Of a stretch of 62,713 nucleotides of DNA, positions 25,428 to 34,346 are shown piece by piece. Under the pieces are notes generated by a model. The model ran no database searches, had not been told where the DNA came from, and was given only the letters and a program-made list of their open reading frames with translations. Numbering within the stretch: the first letter of the stretch is position 1; each line of letters starts with the position of its first letter. The position numbers were made by a program, and so were the translations under genes. Where the stretch lies: NCBI GenBank assembly GCA_947570265.1, contig CANOUR010000005.1, positions 1 to 62,713 on the forward strand, in the 5' to 3' direction. This DNA comes from an uncultured Bacteroidales bacterium (lineage in GTDB: Bacteria; Bacteroidota; Bacteroidia; Bacteroidales; Muribaculaceae).

Positions 25428-26975
25428 ATGAGATTGAAAGAGAAAATTAAGGTTTGGTGGCCGTTGGCTGCGCTCTATGCTGTGGTGTTGGCGCTGTCGA
25501 TGCTTCTTGAGCCTATGGGCGATGATTGGTTTTTTCTGCGCTATCTGCCGGGAGTCGACGGATGGAGTATGATCAGTAGCTACAATTGGCTGCACGATTG
25601 CCTGTTGTTGCCGCGCGATTATTGGCGTCCGATTGAGGATGTGATGATGACGCTCGAGGGGCGTCACCCATGGCTCTTTCCATATCTCAACCATTTTGCA
25701 GCGGTGACGTGCGGCTTCATTACTGCTGCAATTGCATGCTCACTGGCTATTAGACGGCTTGGTGTCGGGGCTCGCGCGATGGTGTGGGTCACCACGTTGG
25801 GAATGATCATGGCCAACAATATGGGAGCACTCCTGTCGATCGACTCGATCACCCAGACCTCGGCAACAATGTTTGGCATAATTTCGGTGGCGCTGTTTTG
25901 CAGCTCGCTGCCTGCCCGGTGGCGTTATCCACTGTGGATTATTGCGGGCTTCATGGCATGCCTGTCGAAAGAAACGGGTGTGGTGTGTTTCGTGGCCGGG
26001 CCGCTTTTCAAACTGGTGTGTACCTATCGCGGACAAGTCGGTGTGTCGGTAAAGTCGATGATCGGCAGGGGAATGCGTATGGTTGGCGTGGGACTTGTGC
26101 CCGCTGTGATCTATCTCGGAGCATATGCGACGCTTAAGCATATGGCCGAGCCAACTGAGGTTGCTGCTGCTACAACAGTTGCAGCGCAGGCTGACCGTCC
26201 CGATTTCATGGAAAACCTCACCGAATCACAGATGTCGCATCGGTTGACGCCGGCCACGTTCATAAAAAACATAGCCATTGAATATGTGCTGGGCATATGG
26301 CCGGTCGACACCAGTGCCGTCTACTATCCCAATCGGTTGCTCTTAGTGCTGACAGCGCTGCTTGGAATAGGAGGAATCGTATTGATCTATAGATTACTGC
26401 GTGGAGGTAAAGGCAGAGTCGAACTTGTCGGGTTGATGCTCATTGTACTCGTTGCCTCTGCGCCATCGATGATCACACGTGCTGGCGAGATCTATCCTTT
26501 CATATCCAACATTTATCTTCTCATGCTTATAGGTGTGCTCGTCAGGGATGCGACGTGGACACGCGCTATGACGACTATGCTCGCCATGTGGCTCGCAGCC
26601 ACGCTTATAACTGATATTCACAAATTTTCGCTTGCCTATCGCGGCGGTATGATCTGCCGCAATATGGCAATAAAAGTGAAGCAGGCCACACCAGCGGGTG
26701 TGGGCAAAGTGATGTGGACGGGACCCGATGAGCGACATCTCGACAGAGCAGGCGAGGCGTTCAATGTCAGTCCCTACAAGACATTTATGCGTGGAGCGGC
26801 GGTCATGCGCGAGTTTGACTATAAGGAGCCGGCTGAAGTTGATGCATTGGTGATCGAGCCCGGACGTTGGAGCGAGGCGACGATCGACAGCATAGCCCGC
26901 GAAGCCACCGGACGTGGCTATGACTGCCTGTGGGTGACCATCGGCACATCGGTGAGAGTGATCGATCTGCGTTAG
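25428..26975 (+). CDS. Polytopic membrane protein, DUF6056-like (paralogue 3)
   Basis: 515 residues from the ATG at 25428; a TTG seven codons upstream is a less likely start. It opens with KEKIKVWWPLAALYAVVLAL, a membrane segment, then the acidic motif MGDDWFFLRYLPGVDGW, and has about ten further hydrophobic segments. The motif CLSKETGVVCF sits where its relatives at 2677 and 4245 have WHEG. It is more distant from the tandem pair than these are from each other. The C-terminal 110 residues are soluble. It stands alone after the tsf terminator and overlaps the convergent recG by 4 nt. The function is unknown; a GT-C-like membrane sugar transferase is possible. Confidence 0.6.
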   Translation: MRLKEKIKVWWPLAALYAVVLALSMLLEPMGDDWFFLRYLPGVDGWSMISSYNWLHDCLLLPRDYWRPIEDVMMTLEGRHPWLFPYLNHFAAVTCGFITAAIACSLAIRRLGVGARAMVWVTTLGMIMANNMGALLSIDSITQTSATMFGIISVALFCSSLPARWRYPLWIIAGFMACLSKETGVVCFVAGPLFKLVCTYRGQVGVSVKSMIGRGMRMVGVGLVPAVIYLGAYATLKHMAEPTEVAAATTVAAQADRPDFMENLTESQMSHRLTPATFIKNIAIEYVLGIWPVDTSAVYYPNRLLLVLTALLGIGGIVLIYRLLRGGKGRVELVGLMLIVLVASAPSMITRAGEIYPFISNIYLLMLIGVLVRDATWTRAMTTMLAMWLAATLITDIHKFSLAYRGGMICRNMAIKVKQATPAGVGKVMWTGPDERHLDRAGEAFNVSPYKTFMRGAAVMREFDYKEPAEVDALVIEPGRWSEATIDSIAREATGRGYDCLWVTIGTSVRVIDLR

Positions 26976-29077
26976 GAAATACGGCTCCAGTCGGTTGTGC
27001 GCTCTGCCAGACGTGCCAGTTCGGTCGACAGCCGCTGTCCTGTGGGCGTTGACAGCTCGGGATCGTGGTCGAGCAGATCGATGGCCGTGTCGCGCGCCAG
27101 CTGAATTATCTGGCCGTCCTGTGCCAGATTGGCAATTTTTAAATCGAATGGCATGCCACTCTGCATAGTGCCCTCGATGTCGCCCGGGCCGCGCATCTTC
27201 ATGTCGGCTTCGGCAATCACAAACCCGTCGGTGGTCTCGGTCATGAGTTCAAGGCGCTTGCGCGTGTCGCGGGCTATCTTCTGTTTGGTCATAAGAATGC
27301 AGAAACTCTGTCCTTCACCACGTCCGACGCGCCCTCTGAGCTGATGCAACTGCGACAAGCCGAAGCGCTCGGCGTTTTCGATAACCATAGTGGTGGCATT
27401 TGGCACGTTCACACCCACCTCGATCACAGTCGTTGCAACAAGGATTTGTGCTTGACCCGATGCGAATAGCTGCATCTGCCAGTCTTTTTCAGCCGGTTTC
27501 ATACGGCCATGTACAAATGCCACCTTATAGTCGCGGAACACCTCCCTGATCTGTTCGTACCCTTCTTCGAGGCTGCGCAGATCGAGTTTCTCATTCTCTG
27601 AAATAAGTGGGTAGACAATATAGATCTGCCTACCTTGCCGCAACTGACGCCCTATGCCTTGGTATACTTGGAAACGCTGTGTGTCGTAGCGCAGCTTGGT
27701 CACGATAGGTTTGCGTCCGGGTGGTAGTTCGTCGATCACCGAAACGTCGAGATCGCCGTAGACTGTCATGGCCAATGTGCGCGGAATAGGTGTTGCTGTC
27801 ATCACCAGCACATGTGGAGGTGCTATAGTGTTTTTCTTCCAGAGTCTGGCGCGTTGTGCTACGCCGAACCGGTGTTGCTCATCGATCACTGCCAACCCGA
27901 GATTCCGGAATCTAACCGGGTCTTCGAGAAGTGCGTGAGTGCCTACGAGTATATGCAGAGAGCCGTCGGCAAGCTGGCTGTGTATCACTTCGCGTTGTTT
28001 GGCAGGGGTCGAACCGGTGAGCAGTTTCACGTTTATCCCCAGTGCGTTTGACCATTCTGACAGAGTCTCGAAGTGTTGTGTCGCCAATATCTCTGTCGGA
28101 GCCATCAGTGCGGCCTGTTTGCCATTGTCGAGCGCTATGAGCATGCATAGCAGGGCAACGAGCGTTTTGCCGCTGCCGACATCGCCTTGAAGCAGACGAT
28201 TCATCTGCCGTCCCGATTTCATGTCGGCATGAATCTCGCGCACGACACGCTTCTGAGCCTCGGTTAGCGGGAATGGCAGCACACGGGTATAGAATCCGTT
28301 GAAATACTGTCCCACGCGGGGCATGGCTATTCCTCCCGATGCGGTCTTGCGCCGGCGTGCATATCGGTTGATGTTGAGCTGAAGGAAAAACAGTTCCTCG
28401 AATTTCAGCCGCAGCCTCGCACGTTCGAGTTCAGCGCCTGAGCGTGGAAAATGAATGTTGATCAGAGCTTCGCGCAGCGGCATCAGATGCAGGCGAGCTG
28501 TGATGGATTCCGGAATGGTATCGGTCAGCGATTCCATCTGCCGGCTTTCGACAATGGTTCGTGACCATGTGGCGAATGAACGTGAAGTGACACCTTTTTG
28601 TCTCAAACCTGTTGTCAGTGGATACACTCCGCGTTTCTCCGGTGCCGAAGCCGCCGATGCCTCGCTGTCTACCTCGGGGTGCGTCATTGACCATCTGTTG
28701 TTGAACCATGATGGTTTGCCGAATACCACATATTCTGTTCCTGTTTGATAGGCTTTCCTGATTTTGCTTATAGAGTTGAACCACACAGCCTCCATAAGCC
28801 CGCTGCCATCGCTGAACAATCCGATCAGGCGGCGTTTTGCACCCTCGCCCTGTTCTGTGAATGTCACGAACCGGCCTTTGACCTGAACCATAGGCATCTC
28901 GCCCGCAGTTGAAAAATCCCTGATCCTGTATATCGTTGACCTGTCGATATAATGTGTGGGGAAATGATACAGCAGGTCGCGGAATGTCTTTATCCCCAAC
29001 TCTTTTTCCAGAAGCTTGGCGCGCTGTGGCCCTATGCCCTTCAGAAATTTGATGTCGGTCGATCGCAGCCGGTTCAT
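26972..29077 (-). CDS. recG: ATP-dependent DNA helicase RecG
   Basis: 701 residues. The N-terminal wedge/OB domain (about 60-160) precedes helicase motifs: Walker A GDVGSGKT (298-305), DEQHRFG as motif II, ATPIPRTLA as motif III, and the C-terminal Q-L-RGRVGRG motif VI. RecG reverses stalled replication forks and branch-migrates Holliday junctions. It overlaps ispD by 4 nt (ATGA), so both are on one message. Confidence 0.97.
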   Translation of the reverse strand: MNRLRSTDIKFLKGIGPQRAKLLEKELGIKTFRDLLYHFPTHYIDRSTIYRIRDFSTAGEMPMVQVKGRFVTFTEQGEGAKRRLIGLFSDGSGLMEAVWFNSISKIRKAYQTGTEYVVFGKPSWFNNRWSMTHPEVDSEASAASAPEKRGVYPLTTGLRQKGVTSRSFATWSRTIVESRQMESLTDTIPESITARLHLMPLREALINIHFPRSGAELERARLRLKFEELFFLQLNINRYARRRKTASGGIAMPRVGQYFNGFYTRVLPFPLTEAQKRVVREIHADMKSGRQMNRLLQGDVGSGKTLVALLCMLIALDNGKQAALMAPTEILATQHFETLSEWSNALGINVKLLTGSTPAKQREVIHSQLADGSLHILVGTHALLEDPVRFRNLGLAVIDEQHRFGVAQRARLWKKNTIAPPHVLVMTATPIPRTLAMTVYGDLDVSVIDELPPGRKPIVTKLRYDTQRFQVYQGIGRQLRQGRQIYIVYPLISENEKLDLRSLEEGYEQIREVFRDYKVAFVHGRMKPAEKDWQMQLFASGQAQILVATTVIEVGVNVPNATTMVIENAERFGLSQLHQLRGRVGRGEGQSFCILMTKQKIARDTRKRLELMTETTDGFVIAEADMKMRGPGDIEGTMQSGMPFDLKIANLAQDGQIIQLARDTAIDLLDHDPELSTPTGQRLSTELARLAERTTDWSRIS

Positions 29078-29751
29078 CGCATGTGCATCAACGCTATCTC
29101 AATGTCGCCGGGGCGTGTTATCTTTATATTGCACGGATCACCGTCTACCAAACGTAGTGCATTGTGTCCGGCCGCCTCCATCACCGAAGCGTCATCTGTG
29201 AATGCTGGGGAATAGGGTAGGGTGTAGGCATGACGGAGCATATCCCCGCGAAATGCCTGTGGTGTCTGCACGGCACGCATTACGCTGCGGTCTGCAGCCT
29301 CCGACCGCCCGTCTGGCAAAATGCGCCGCAGCGAGTCTGTCACCTCAACAACAGGGATGCATCCGTCACCATCGACCGCCATCACCCGATCCATCAGTTG
29401 CCGGGTGATAATAGGTCGGGCGCCATCATGCACAGTGATCACATCAGCGCTCTGTGCAGCCGTTGTTGCAATGGCATTGCGCACGCTTTCCCATCGTGTG
29501 GCGCCACCATAGACAATCGTCGGAGTGACAAATTTGTGCTGTTCACACATATCGTCCCATAGATGTCTCATATCGGCGCTTATGACGAGCACAATCTCAG
29601 CTCCATCGCCACCATATCGGCGCATCCTGTCGATGGTTTCCATCAACACTGGGCGATTGCCGAGCAGACAATATTGTTTAGGCAGTCGGGCGCCGAAACG
29701 GCTACCGCTTCCTGCTGCCACTATGATATGACAAATCCGCTGTTGGTTCAT
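29074..29751 (-). CDS. ispD: 2-C-methyl-D-erythritol 4-phosphate cytidylyltransferase
   Basis: 225 residues. The nucleotide-binding start is VAAGSGSRFG followed by LPKQY, and VHDGARPI and DDASVME carry later conserved residues. It transfers CMP to MEP in the non-mevalonate isoprenoid pathway. The promoter's -7 element ends 6 nt before the ATG at 29751, so the message may be leaderless. It is the first gene of ispD-recG. Confidence 0.95.
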   Translation of the reverse strand: MNQQRICHIIVAAGSGSRFGARLPKQYCLLGNRPVLMETIDRMRRYGGDGAEIVLVISADMRHLWDDMCEQHKFVTPTIVYGGATRWESVRNAIATTAAQSADVITVHDGARPIITRQLMDRVMAVDGDGCIPVVEVTDSLRRILPDGRSEAADRSVMRAVQTPQAFRGDMLRHAYTLPYSPAFTDDASVMEAAGHNALRLVDGDPCNIKITRPGDIEIALMHMR

Positions 29752-29756
29752 AACAA

Positions 29757-29789
29757 CAAAGATACGAATAAGTCGAGAGCAAAGCCAAA
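29757..29789 (-). promoter_or_regulatory. Promoter of ispD-recG
   Basis: On the minus strand TTTG (29786-29789) lies 21 nt before TATCTTTG (29757-29764). The -33 element is inside a 12-bp inverted repeat. The -7 element ends 6 nt before the ispD ATG. Confidence 0.65.
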
Positions 29790-29804
29790 TAAATTTGGCT
29801 TTGC
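29779..29804. repeat. Perfect 12-bp inverted repeat over the ispD -33 element
   Basis: GCAAAGCCAAAT (29779-29790) and ATTTGGCTTTGC (29793-29804) are perfect reverse complements with a 2-nt spacer. The short spacer is more typical of a protein-binding operator than of a terminator. It lies between divergent ispD and the 29878 gene and could affect both. Confidence 0.55.
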
Positions 29805-29877
29805 CGAGCGGGAGTATCTAAGACACCAGTCAATGATACGAATAAAACCATTGGCAATCCACAGGTGTTAAATAAAT

Positions 29878-30333
29878 GTGAAACCCGAAGAATTTGACAT
29901 CAGCATCCGTTCGATTTCCGAACTGCAGCAACTCAACGTCATCCACCGATGGGAGATGATGCGGCACACAGATACCTCACCGGTTGAAAGTGCAGTGACG
30001 GTGGCTTTCGATGAGCCTGACGGGTCAGACGACACCGTAGCGCTCAGGCTGGGAGTGCGCTATACCGCCATGCGTGGCGACGTCATGCGTCCGTTGCTAA
30101 CGTATTTCATCCGTGTTGAGTTTGCCATCTCAGGAGTCACACATCGGGCACTTGTCACAGATAGTGCGGTGTATCTTGCCACGGGACTGTTGTCGGTCAT
30201 GCTCAATGTGTCAATCGGCGCGTTGAGAGGTATGCTTGCTATACGCACATCGGGTACATTCCTGTCACGTCATCCACTCCCTATGCTGTCTGTGGCAGAT
30301 CTGCTGGCGAGTCTGACTGCCAGCGCGCAATAA
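29878..30333 (+). CDS. Small protein, possibly SecB-like
   Basis: 151 residues from a GTG at 29878 (GTG AAA CCC GAA). The sequence is a run of beta strands (AVTVAFDEP, VALRLGVRYTAMR, FIRVEFAISG) followed by a helix and the C-terminal RHPLPMLSVADLL. This order, strands then a helix with RGMLAIRTSGT and a proline-rich end, resembles the SecB export-chaperone fold found in many short Bacteroidota proteins, but identity is too low to be sure. It is monocistronic and ends before a bidirectional terminator. Confidence 0.45.
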   Translation: MKPEEFDISIRSISELQQLNVIHRWEMMRHTDTSPVESAVTVAFDEPDGSDDTVALRLGVRYTAMRGDVMRPLLTYFIRVEFAISGVTHRALVTDSAVYLATGLLSVMLNVSIGALRGMLAIRTSGTFLSRHPLPMLSVADLLASLTASAQ

Positions 30334-30357
30334 GAGTTTGTCATCCACATAATAAAT

Positions 30358-30391
30358 TGACGGTGTGCCAAATCAGATTGACACACCGTCA
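30358..30391. terminator. Bidirectional terminator
   Basis: TGACGGTGTG (30358-30367) pairs perfectly with CACACCGTCA (30382-30391), 10 bp with a 14-nt loop. It lies between two convergent genes. Confidence 0.65.
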
Positions 30392-30423
30392 TGTTTAAGG
30401 TGCTGTATTCTCAGATGTCGCTT

Positions 30424-30996
30424 TTAAAGCGTGCCGTCCGACAGGTCCATCTCGTCAAACGATCCGGCGTCAAACTCATCGTCGTTAAAGTCAGTCGAAC
30501 CGTAGAACTCGTCATCAAGATCAAGCCCTGGCGCAGATGTTCCGGCTTTGGCAGCCTTGGCGTCGATCATTGCATCAAACACATCGAGATCCATTTCCTG
30601 CGGAGGAGCCGTACCCTCGCTCTTGGTGCATTTGGGCTCTGAGAGATATTGTCCCGGCTCGGTGCGGCGCAGTTCCATGAAAAAAGACCGGTCGGTCATG
30701 TAGTCGAATGTGAATATCAGACGTTGACCTTCATCTTCGATAAAATCCGACAAGGTAGTCTCATCCATGAGGTATACTTCCTCCGACGAGTCGTTGCCCA
30801 TGTCTTCAAGAGTGATCTCCTTGCCTTTTTCCCAACCTTCTTCGCAGATGAAAAACGACGACATTTGCCCGCGGTTGTAGCCTGCGGCATCAAGCACTGC
30901 ATCATGCAGATCGATAAACTTGGCATCGGCATCAATCTGAATCTCGCGCATGAAGTCGTCTGATTCGTCAGACACGAGCCGGAATGTGAATATCAT
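30424..30996 (-). CDS. pRiA4b ORF-3-like (IS1096 TnpR passenger-like) acidic protein
   Basis: 190 residues. The pattern MIFTFRLVSDES, then FIDLHDAVLDAAGY, SSFFICEEGWEKG and RLIFTFDYMTDRSFFMEL is the plasmid pRiA4b ORF-3 fold, which was first noted on mobile elements but is widespread on Bacteroidota chromosomes. The last 60 residues are strongly acidic and probably disordered (LDLDDEFYGSTDFNDDEFD). There is no transposase or integrase nearby, so mobile origin is not supported. It ends at a terminator and begins 18 nt after the CoA-transferase stop, so co-transcription with that gene is possible. Function unknown. Confidence 0.7.
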   Translation of the reverse strand: MIFTFRLVSDESDDFMREIQIDADAKFIDLHDAVLDAAGYNRGQMSSFFICEEGWEKGKEITLEDMGNDSSEEVYLMDETTLSDFIEDEGQRLIFTFDYMTDRSFFMELRRTEPGQYLSEPKCTKSEGTAPPQEMDLDVFDAMIDAKAAKAGTSAPGLDLDDEFYGSTDFNDDEFDAGSFDEMDLSDGTL

Positions 30997-31014
30997 GTCG
31001 TTTTGGCCGGTTGG

Positions 31015-32508
31015 TTATTTGAAACGTGCCCAGTCGACATTGCGCATGTCGCCCGAACGATTGAACTCATTGTGGAACTCAAGAGCGCATTCCAGACGGT
31101 GAGGTGTCTGACCCATGCGGCATAGTTTCAGATAGTCGCGCAGGAGCTCGCGATATGCCGGATGTGCGCAATTATCGATGATCTCGTGAGCACGCTGCAG
31201 CGGATCTTTGCCGCGCAAATCGGCTACGCCCTGATCGGTGATGATGATGTCGACCGAGTGCTCTGAATGGTCTACGTGAGATACCATAGGCACGATGTTG
31301 GAGATCTGGCCAGCCTTGGTGATCGACGGGCAGGAGAATATCGAGATATAAGCGTTGCGTGTGAAGTCGCCTGAACCACCTATGCCGTTCATCATTCTCA
31401 CACCGGTCACGTGGGTTGAGTTGACGTTGCCGAAAATATCAGCTTCGATAGCGGTGTTCATCGAGATAACGCCTAATCGGCGCACGACTTCGGGGTTGTT
31501 GGATATTTCAACAGGACGGAGTGCCACCTTGTCGCGGAAGAAGTCGAGATTGTTGAAAAGATCCTCTTCGGCTTCGTCGCTCACAGTAAGTGCGCAGGTC
31601 GAGCCAAACGTACATTTGCCTTTCTTCATCAGGTCAAGCACGGCATCCTGAATCACTTCGGTGTACATTTCAAATGAAGGTATCACTGTGCTCTCTCCCA
31701 GGCCATAAAGCACTGCGTTGGCCACGTTGCCTACACCGCTCTGTATTGGCAGGAATGTCGAAGGAATGCGGCCGCTGCGCAGCTCGCTTTCAAGGAATCC
31801 ACACACGTTGTGGCCGATACGGAGTGTGGTGTCGTCGAGAGCCGAGAATGCCTTCACGCCATTGTGGAGATTGGTGCGCACGATTCCGGCGATCTTTTTC
31901 GGGTCGATCTTCATCACGGCGTCGCCGATGCGATCCGATGCTTTATAGATAGGAATTTCGCGACGGTAGGGAGGATCGGCCGGCATGTAAAGGTCATGCA
32001 TGCCGCGCAATGCTGCGGGCAGTTTCTCATTGAGCTCGAGGATCACTCGCTTTGCCTGAGCCACATATGTGTTGATATTGCCGACACCTGTGCCGAGAAC
32101 CACATTGCCTTCGTCGTCGACGTCAGCCACTTCCACAATGGCTACATCGATGTCGCCATATGTGCCGTAGCGCATGGATTGAGCCAAATCTGACAGATGC
32201 ACGTCGAAATAGTGTGCGTCGTGTTCGTTGAGACGCTTGCGCAGATCAGGGGTGCTCTGATAGGGAGTGCGCATGTTGATGGCGTTGGCGCGTGCGAGTG
32301 CACCGTCGGCATGGTCGCTTGTCGATGCTCCGGTAAACAGGTTGATCTTGAACGGACGTCCTGCGGCGTGCTCTTCTTCAGCGCGCTGTGCGATTGCTTC
32401 GGTCACCACTTTCGGCGAACCCGATGCTGTGAAGCCTGAAAAGCCGACATTGTCATTGTGATTGACCAGTTCGGCTGCCTCGCGGGGTGTCAGAATGGGA
32501 AAATTCAT
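31015..32508 (-). CDS. Acetyl-CoA hydrolase/succinyl-CoA (or propionyl-CoA):acetate/succinate CoA-transferase
   Basis: 497 residues from the ATG at 32508. The catalytic Glu is probably Glu284 in SFEMYTEVIQDAV, aligned with the AarC/Cat1 group, and GVGNVANAV and GGSGDFTRNAY are other family blocks. It moves CoA between short-chain acyl-CoAs and carboxylates. In Bacteroidales this enzyme class is associated with the succinate-propionate fermentation; the exact pair cannot be read from sequence. A longer frame to 32613 crosses the promoter and is rejected. It is divergent from miaB. Confidence 0.88.
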   Translation of the reverse strand: MNFPILTPREAAELVNHNDNVGFSGFTASGSPKVVTEAIAQRAEEEHAAGRPFKINLFTGASTSDHADGALARANAINMRTPYQSTPDLRKRLNEHDAHYFDVHLSDLAQSMRYGTYGDIDVAIVEVADVDDEGNVVLGTGVGNINTYVAQAKRVILELNEKLPAALRGMHDLYMPADPPYRREIPIYKASDRIGDAVMKIDPKKIAGIVRTNLHNGVKAFSALDDTTLRIGHNVCGFLESELRSGRIPSTFLPIQSGVGNVANAVLYGLGESTVIPSFEMYTEVIQDAVLDLMKKGKCTFGSTCALTVSDEAEEDLFNNLDFFRDKVALRPVEISNNPEVVRRLGVISMNTAIEADIFGNVNSTHVTGVRMMNGIGGSGDFTRNAYISIFSCPSITKAGQISNIVPMVSHVDHSEHSVDIIITDQGVADLRGKDPLQRAHEIIDNCAHPAYRELLRDYLKLCRMGQTPHRLECALEFHNEFNRSGDMRNVDWARFK

Positions 32509-32582
32509 TTCTATCGCTAATTGAAATGTTGGTTTATTTGGTATGTTCTCACGGTATAGGTGGCCGTGTCGACGCTTTTTTG

Positions 32583-32590
32583 TAATTTTG
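32583..32590 (+). promoter_or_regulatory. -7 element of miaB-queD-queE
   Basis: TAATTTTG on the plus strand matches the Bacteroidota -7 consensus; predicted start near 32597, leader of about 20 nt to the miaB ATG at 32617. No clear TTG upstream. This supports the short miaB start. Confidence 0.5.
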
Positions 32591-32593
32591 TGG

Positions 32594-32624
32594 CAAATAT
32601 AACACTTCCCCACTTAATGACAAA
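32594..32624 (-). promoter_or_regulatory. Promoter of the CoA-transferase gene
   Basis: On the minus strand TTTG (32621-32624) lies 19 nt before TATATTTG (32594-32601), a full -33/-7 pair. Predicted start near 32588, leader of about 80 nt. The -33 element lies inside the first codons of miaB. Confidence 0.7.
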
Positions 32625-33978
32625 AGAAAATTCGGCTGAAACGTTCGACAGATTGCTGTATATCGAAACTTACGGATGCCAGATGAATGTCGCCGACAGC
32701 GAAGTGGTGGCCGCCGTCATGGAGACTGCCGGATATGGTGTGGCTACCGACCTCGATGCCGCCGATGCCATATTGCTCAACACATGCTCGATCCGCGACA
32801 ATGCCGAGCAGAAAATCACGGCGCGGTTGCAGGCTCTCAATGCATTGCGGCGCAAGCGTGCCGGAAAGCGCCTGATCATAGGCGTGATCGGGTGTATGGC
32901 CGAACGTCTGCGTGACGACCTGCTCGATAACCATGGCGTCGATCTGGTAGCAGGCCCCGACTCTTATCTCGATCTGCCTGCCCTTTTCGCGTCGGCCGAG
33001 GCCGGTCACAAGGCAATGAATGTCGAGCTCAGCACCACCGAGACCTACCGCGACATAATTCCCCGCCGTATCACAGGCAATCCCGTCAGTGGATTTGTCA
33101 GCATCATGCGCGGATGCAACAATTTTTGCAGCTATTGTATCGTGCCATACACACGCGGACGTGAACGTTCGCGCGAGCCGCGCAGCATACTTGCCGAAAT
33201 TGCTGATTTGCGGGCACGCGGATTCAAGGAGGTCACTATGCTGGGTCAGAATGTCAACAGCTATTGTTTCACAGAGCCTGATGGCGACACCACTGTCACA
33301 TTCCCGCATCTGCTTGCCATGGTCGCGGACGCCGCACCCGGCATGCGTGTGCGCTTCACCACGTCTCATCCAAAAGATATGAGTGACGACACTATTGCCG
33401 TCATAGCATCACATCCCAACATCTGCCGTCACATTCATCTACCTGTCCAGTCGGGAAGCGACGACGTGCTCAAGGCGATGAACCGCAAATACACCCGTCA
33501 ATGGTATCTCGACCGTGTCGCTGCCATCAGGAGTGCGATACCCGATTGTGCGATTACCACCGACATGTTCACAGGATTTCACGGTGAGACGGAAGATGAT
33601 TTCCAGCTCACGCTGTCGTTGATGCGTGAGGTGGGATTTGATTCGGCTTTCATGTTCAAATACAGCGAACGTCCGGGCACGCTCGCTGCGCGCACAATGC
33701 CGGATAATGTGCCGGAGGAGGTGAAGATCGATCGGCTTAACCGCATGATAGCCCTGCAGGGACAGTTGTCACTTGCATCAAACCGCCGCGACATCGGTAA
33801 AAGCTTCGAAGTGTTGGTCGAAGGCGTCTCAAAGCGTTCGAAAGAGCAGATGGTCGGACGCACGTCGCAGAACAAAACCGTTGTCTTTGACCGTTCTGCC
33901 GACACACGTGTTGGTTCGCTTGTTGTTGTTGAGATCACTGACGCTACACAGGCCACGTTGATAGGCCGACAGATATAA
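32617..33978 (+). CDS. miaB: tRNA-2-methylthio-N6-dimethylallyladenosine synthase MiaB
   Basis: 453 residues from the ATG at 32617. The UPF0004 domain supplies Cys21, Cys57 and Cys93 for one 4Fe-4S cluster; the radical-SAM cluster is RGCNNFCSYC (Cys167, Cys171, Cys174); a TRAM domain closes the protein (about 385-450). It adds the methylthio group to i6A37 of tRNA made by MiaA (19918). It starts a tRNA-modification run with queD 8 nt downstream. Confidence 0.96.
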   Translation: MTKENSAETFDRLLYIETYGCQMNVADSEVVAAVMETAGYGVATDLDAADAILLNTCSIRDNAEQKITARLQALNALRRKRAGKRLIIGVIGCMAERLRDDLLDNHGVDLVAGPDSYLDLPALFASAEAGHKAMNVELSTTETYRDIIPRRITGNPVSGFVSIMRGCNNFCSYCIVPYTRGRERSREPRSILAEIADLRARGFKEVTMLGQNVNSYCFTEPDGDTTVTFPHLLAMVADAAPGMRVRFTTSHPKDMSDDTIAVIASHPNICRHIHLPVQSGSDDVLKAMNRKYTRQWYLDRVAAIRSAIPDCAITTDMFTGFHGETEDDFQLTLSLMREVGFDSAFMFKYSERPGTLAARTMPDNVPEEVKIDRLNRMIALQGQLSLASNRRDIGKSFEVLVEGVSKRSKEQMVGRTSQNKTVVFDRSADTRVGSLVVVEITDATQATLIGRQI

Positions 33979-33986
33979 TAGATATT

Positions 33987-34346
33987 ATGTACTACGTCAC
34001 AAAAATCATGGAGATTGCCGGCGCTCACAGCCTCAAGCTTTCCTATCCGTCGAAATGCTCGCGTCTGCATGGTCATAACTGGATAGTCACTGTCCATTGC
34101 AAGGCGCGCGACCTCAATCCCGACGGCATGGTGGCAGATTTCTCCAGAATCAAAGAGCTGATTCACGATCGTCTGGATCATGGCAATCTAAATGAACTGC
34201 TGCCGTTCAACCCTACTGCCGAGAATCTTGCCCGATGGATTGTCGACACCGTGCCCACATGCTATCGCGCTGATGTCCGCGAGAGCGAAGGCAACACAGC
34301 CGCCTATATCGACGAGGATCTCACTGATTATTTCGATCCACGATGA
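33987..34346 (+). CDS. queD: 6-carboxytetrahydropterin synthase QueD
   Basis: 119 residues. Zinc ligands are His14 (GAHSL), His28 and His30 (RLHGHN), and Cys24 is the catalytic cysteine, as in QueD. It turns dihydroneopterin triphosphate into 6-carboxytetrahydropterin on the way to queuosine. It overlaps queE by 4 nt. Two steps of the queuosine pathway adjacent to miaB suggest joint control of tRNA wobble-region modification. Confidence 0.94.
   Translation: MYYVTKIMEIAGAHSLKLSYPSKCSRLHGHNWIVTVHCKARDLNPDGMVADFSRIKELIHDRLDHGNLNELLPFNPTAENLARWIVDTVPTCYRADVRESEGNTAAYIDEDLTDYFDPR

Noticed and set aside
30424..30996. Mobile-element passenger gene because of its IS1096/pRiA4b family name
   Set aside because: No transposase, inverted repeats or integrase around it; the family is common on chromosomes.
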